6,587 nucleotides of DNA, taken from Hyphomicrobiales bacterium (GTDB lineage: Bacteria > Pseudomonadota > Alphaproteobacteria > Rhizobiales > HXMU1428-3). Positions 6,551 through 6,587 of the stretch are shown here, one piece after another (within the stretch, counting starts at the first letter, position 1; every line of letters begins with the position of its first letter). The position numbers and the translations under genes were made by a program. The stretch spans positions 1-6,587 of the forward strand of contig JAJFHW010000341.1 of NCBI GenBank assembly GCA_021775385.1, given 5' to 3'. The notes beneath the pieces were generated by a model. The model worked only from the letters and a program-made list of their open reading frames with translations, was not told the DNA's origin and did no database searches.

Positions 6551-6587
6551 ACGACAAGGCAAAATAAAATCCTTCTCAAATCGTGAT

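Noticed and set aside
1..6587. CRISPR arrays, tRNA or rRNA genes, insertion sequences or attachment sites
   Set aside because: No regularly spaced repeats, RNA gene folds, transposase motifs or terminal inverted repeats were seen; the window is almost fully occupied by the chemotaxis genes.

Overview
The window holds one complete chemotaxis signalling operon, preceded by the 3' end of a chpT-like histidine phosphotransferase gene. All genes are on the + strand. The order is chpT (truncated by the window edge), a 160-base leader, cheA, cheW, cheY, cheB, cheR and an intrinsic terminator. ChpT-type phosphotransferases are confined to Alphaproteobacteria, and a multidomain CheA followed by W-Y-B-R fits that class. 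The moderately AT-rich composition and the cheAWYBR order suggest a Rhodospirillales- or Kiloniellales-like marine or aquatic alphaproteobacterium. That placement is an inference from gene content, not a measured relationship.

Region by region: 3-500 is the C-terminal part of ChpT, and its phosphorylatable histidine lies upstream of the window. 501-660 is non-coding; it contains a perfect 14-bp AT-rich palindrome, a GC-rich hairpin and a strong ribosome binding site that fixes the cheA start at 661. 661-3468 is a 935-residue hybrid CheA with P1, an Ala/Pro-rich linker, P3, P4, two consecutive CheW-like domains and a C-terminal receiver. cheW overlaps the cheA stop by four bases (ATGA). cheY follows after 50 bases with its own strong ribosome binding site, and cheB follows after 16 bases. 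cheR overlaps the cheB stop, again by ATGA. A strong rho-independent terminator at 6518-6550 closes the unit.

Together the genes encode the cytoplasmic core of a chemoreceptor array. CheW couples receptors to CheA. CheA autophosphorylates on His44 and passes phosphate to CheY (motor output), to CheB (adaptation) and possibly to its own receiver. CheR and CheB set receptor methylation. No receptor (MCP), cheZ, cheD or cheX gene is present here.

No wholly undescribed system is evident; the region reads as an intact, conserved chemotaxis operon. The points most worth following are the pairing of chpT with the che genes, the CheW-CheW-receiver tail of CheA, and the palindrome and hairpin in the leader.
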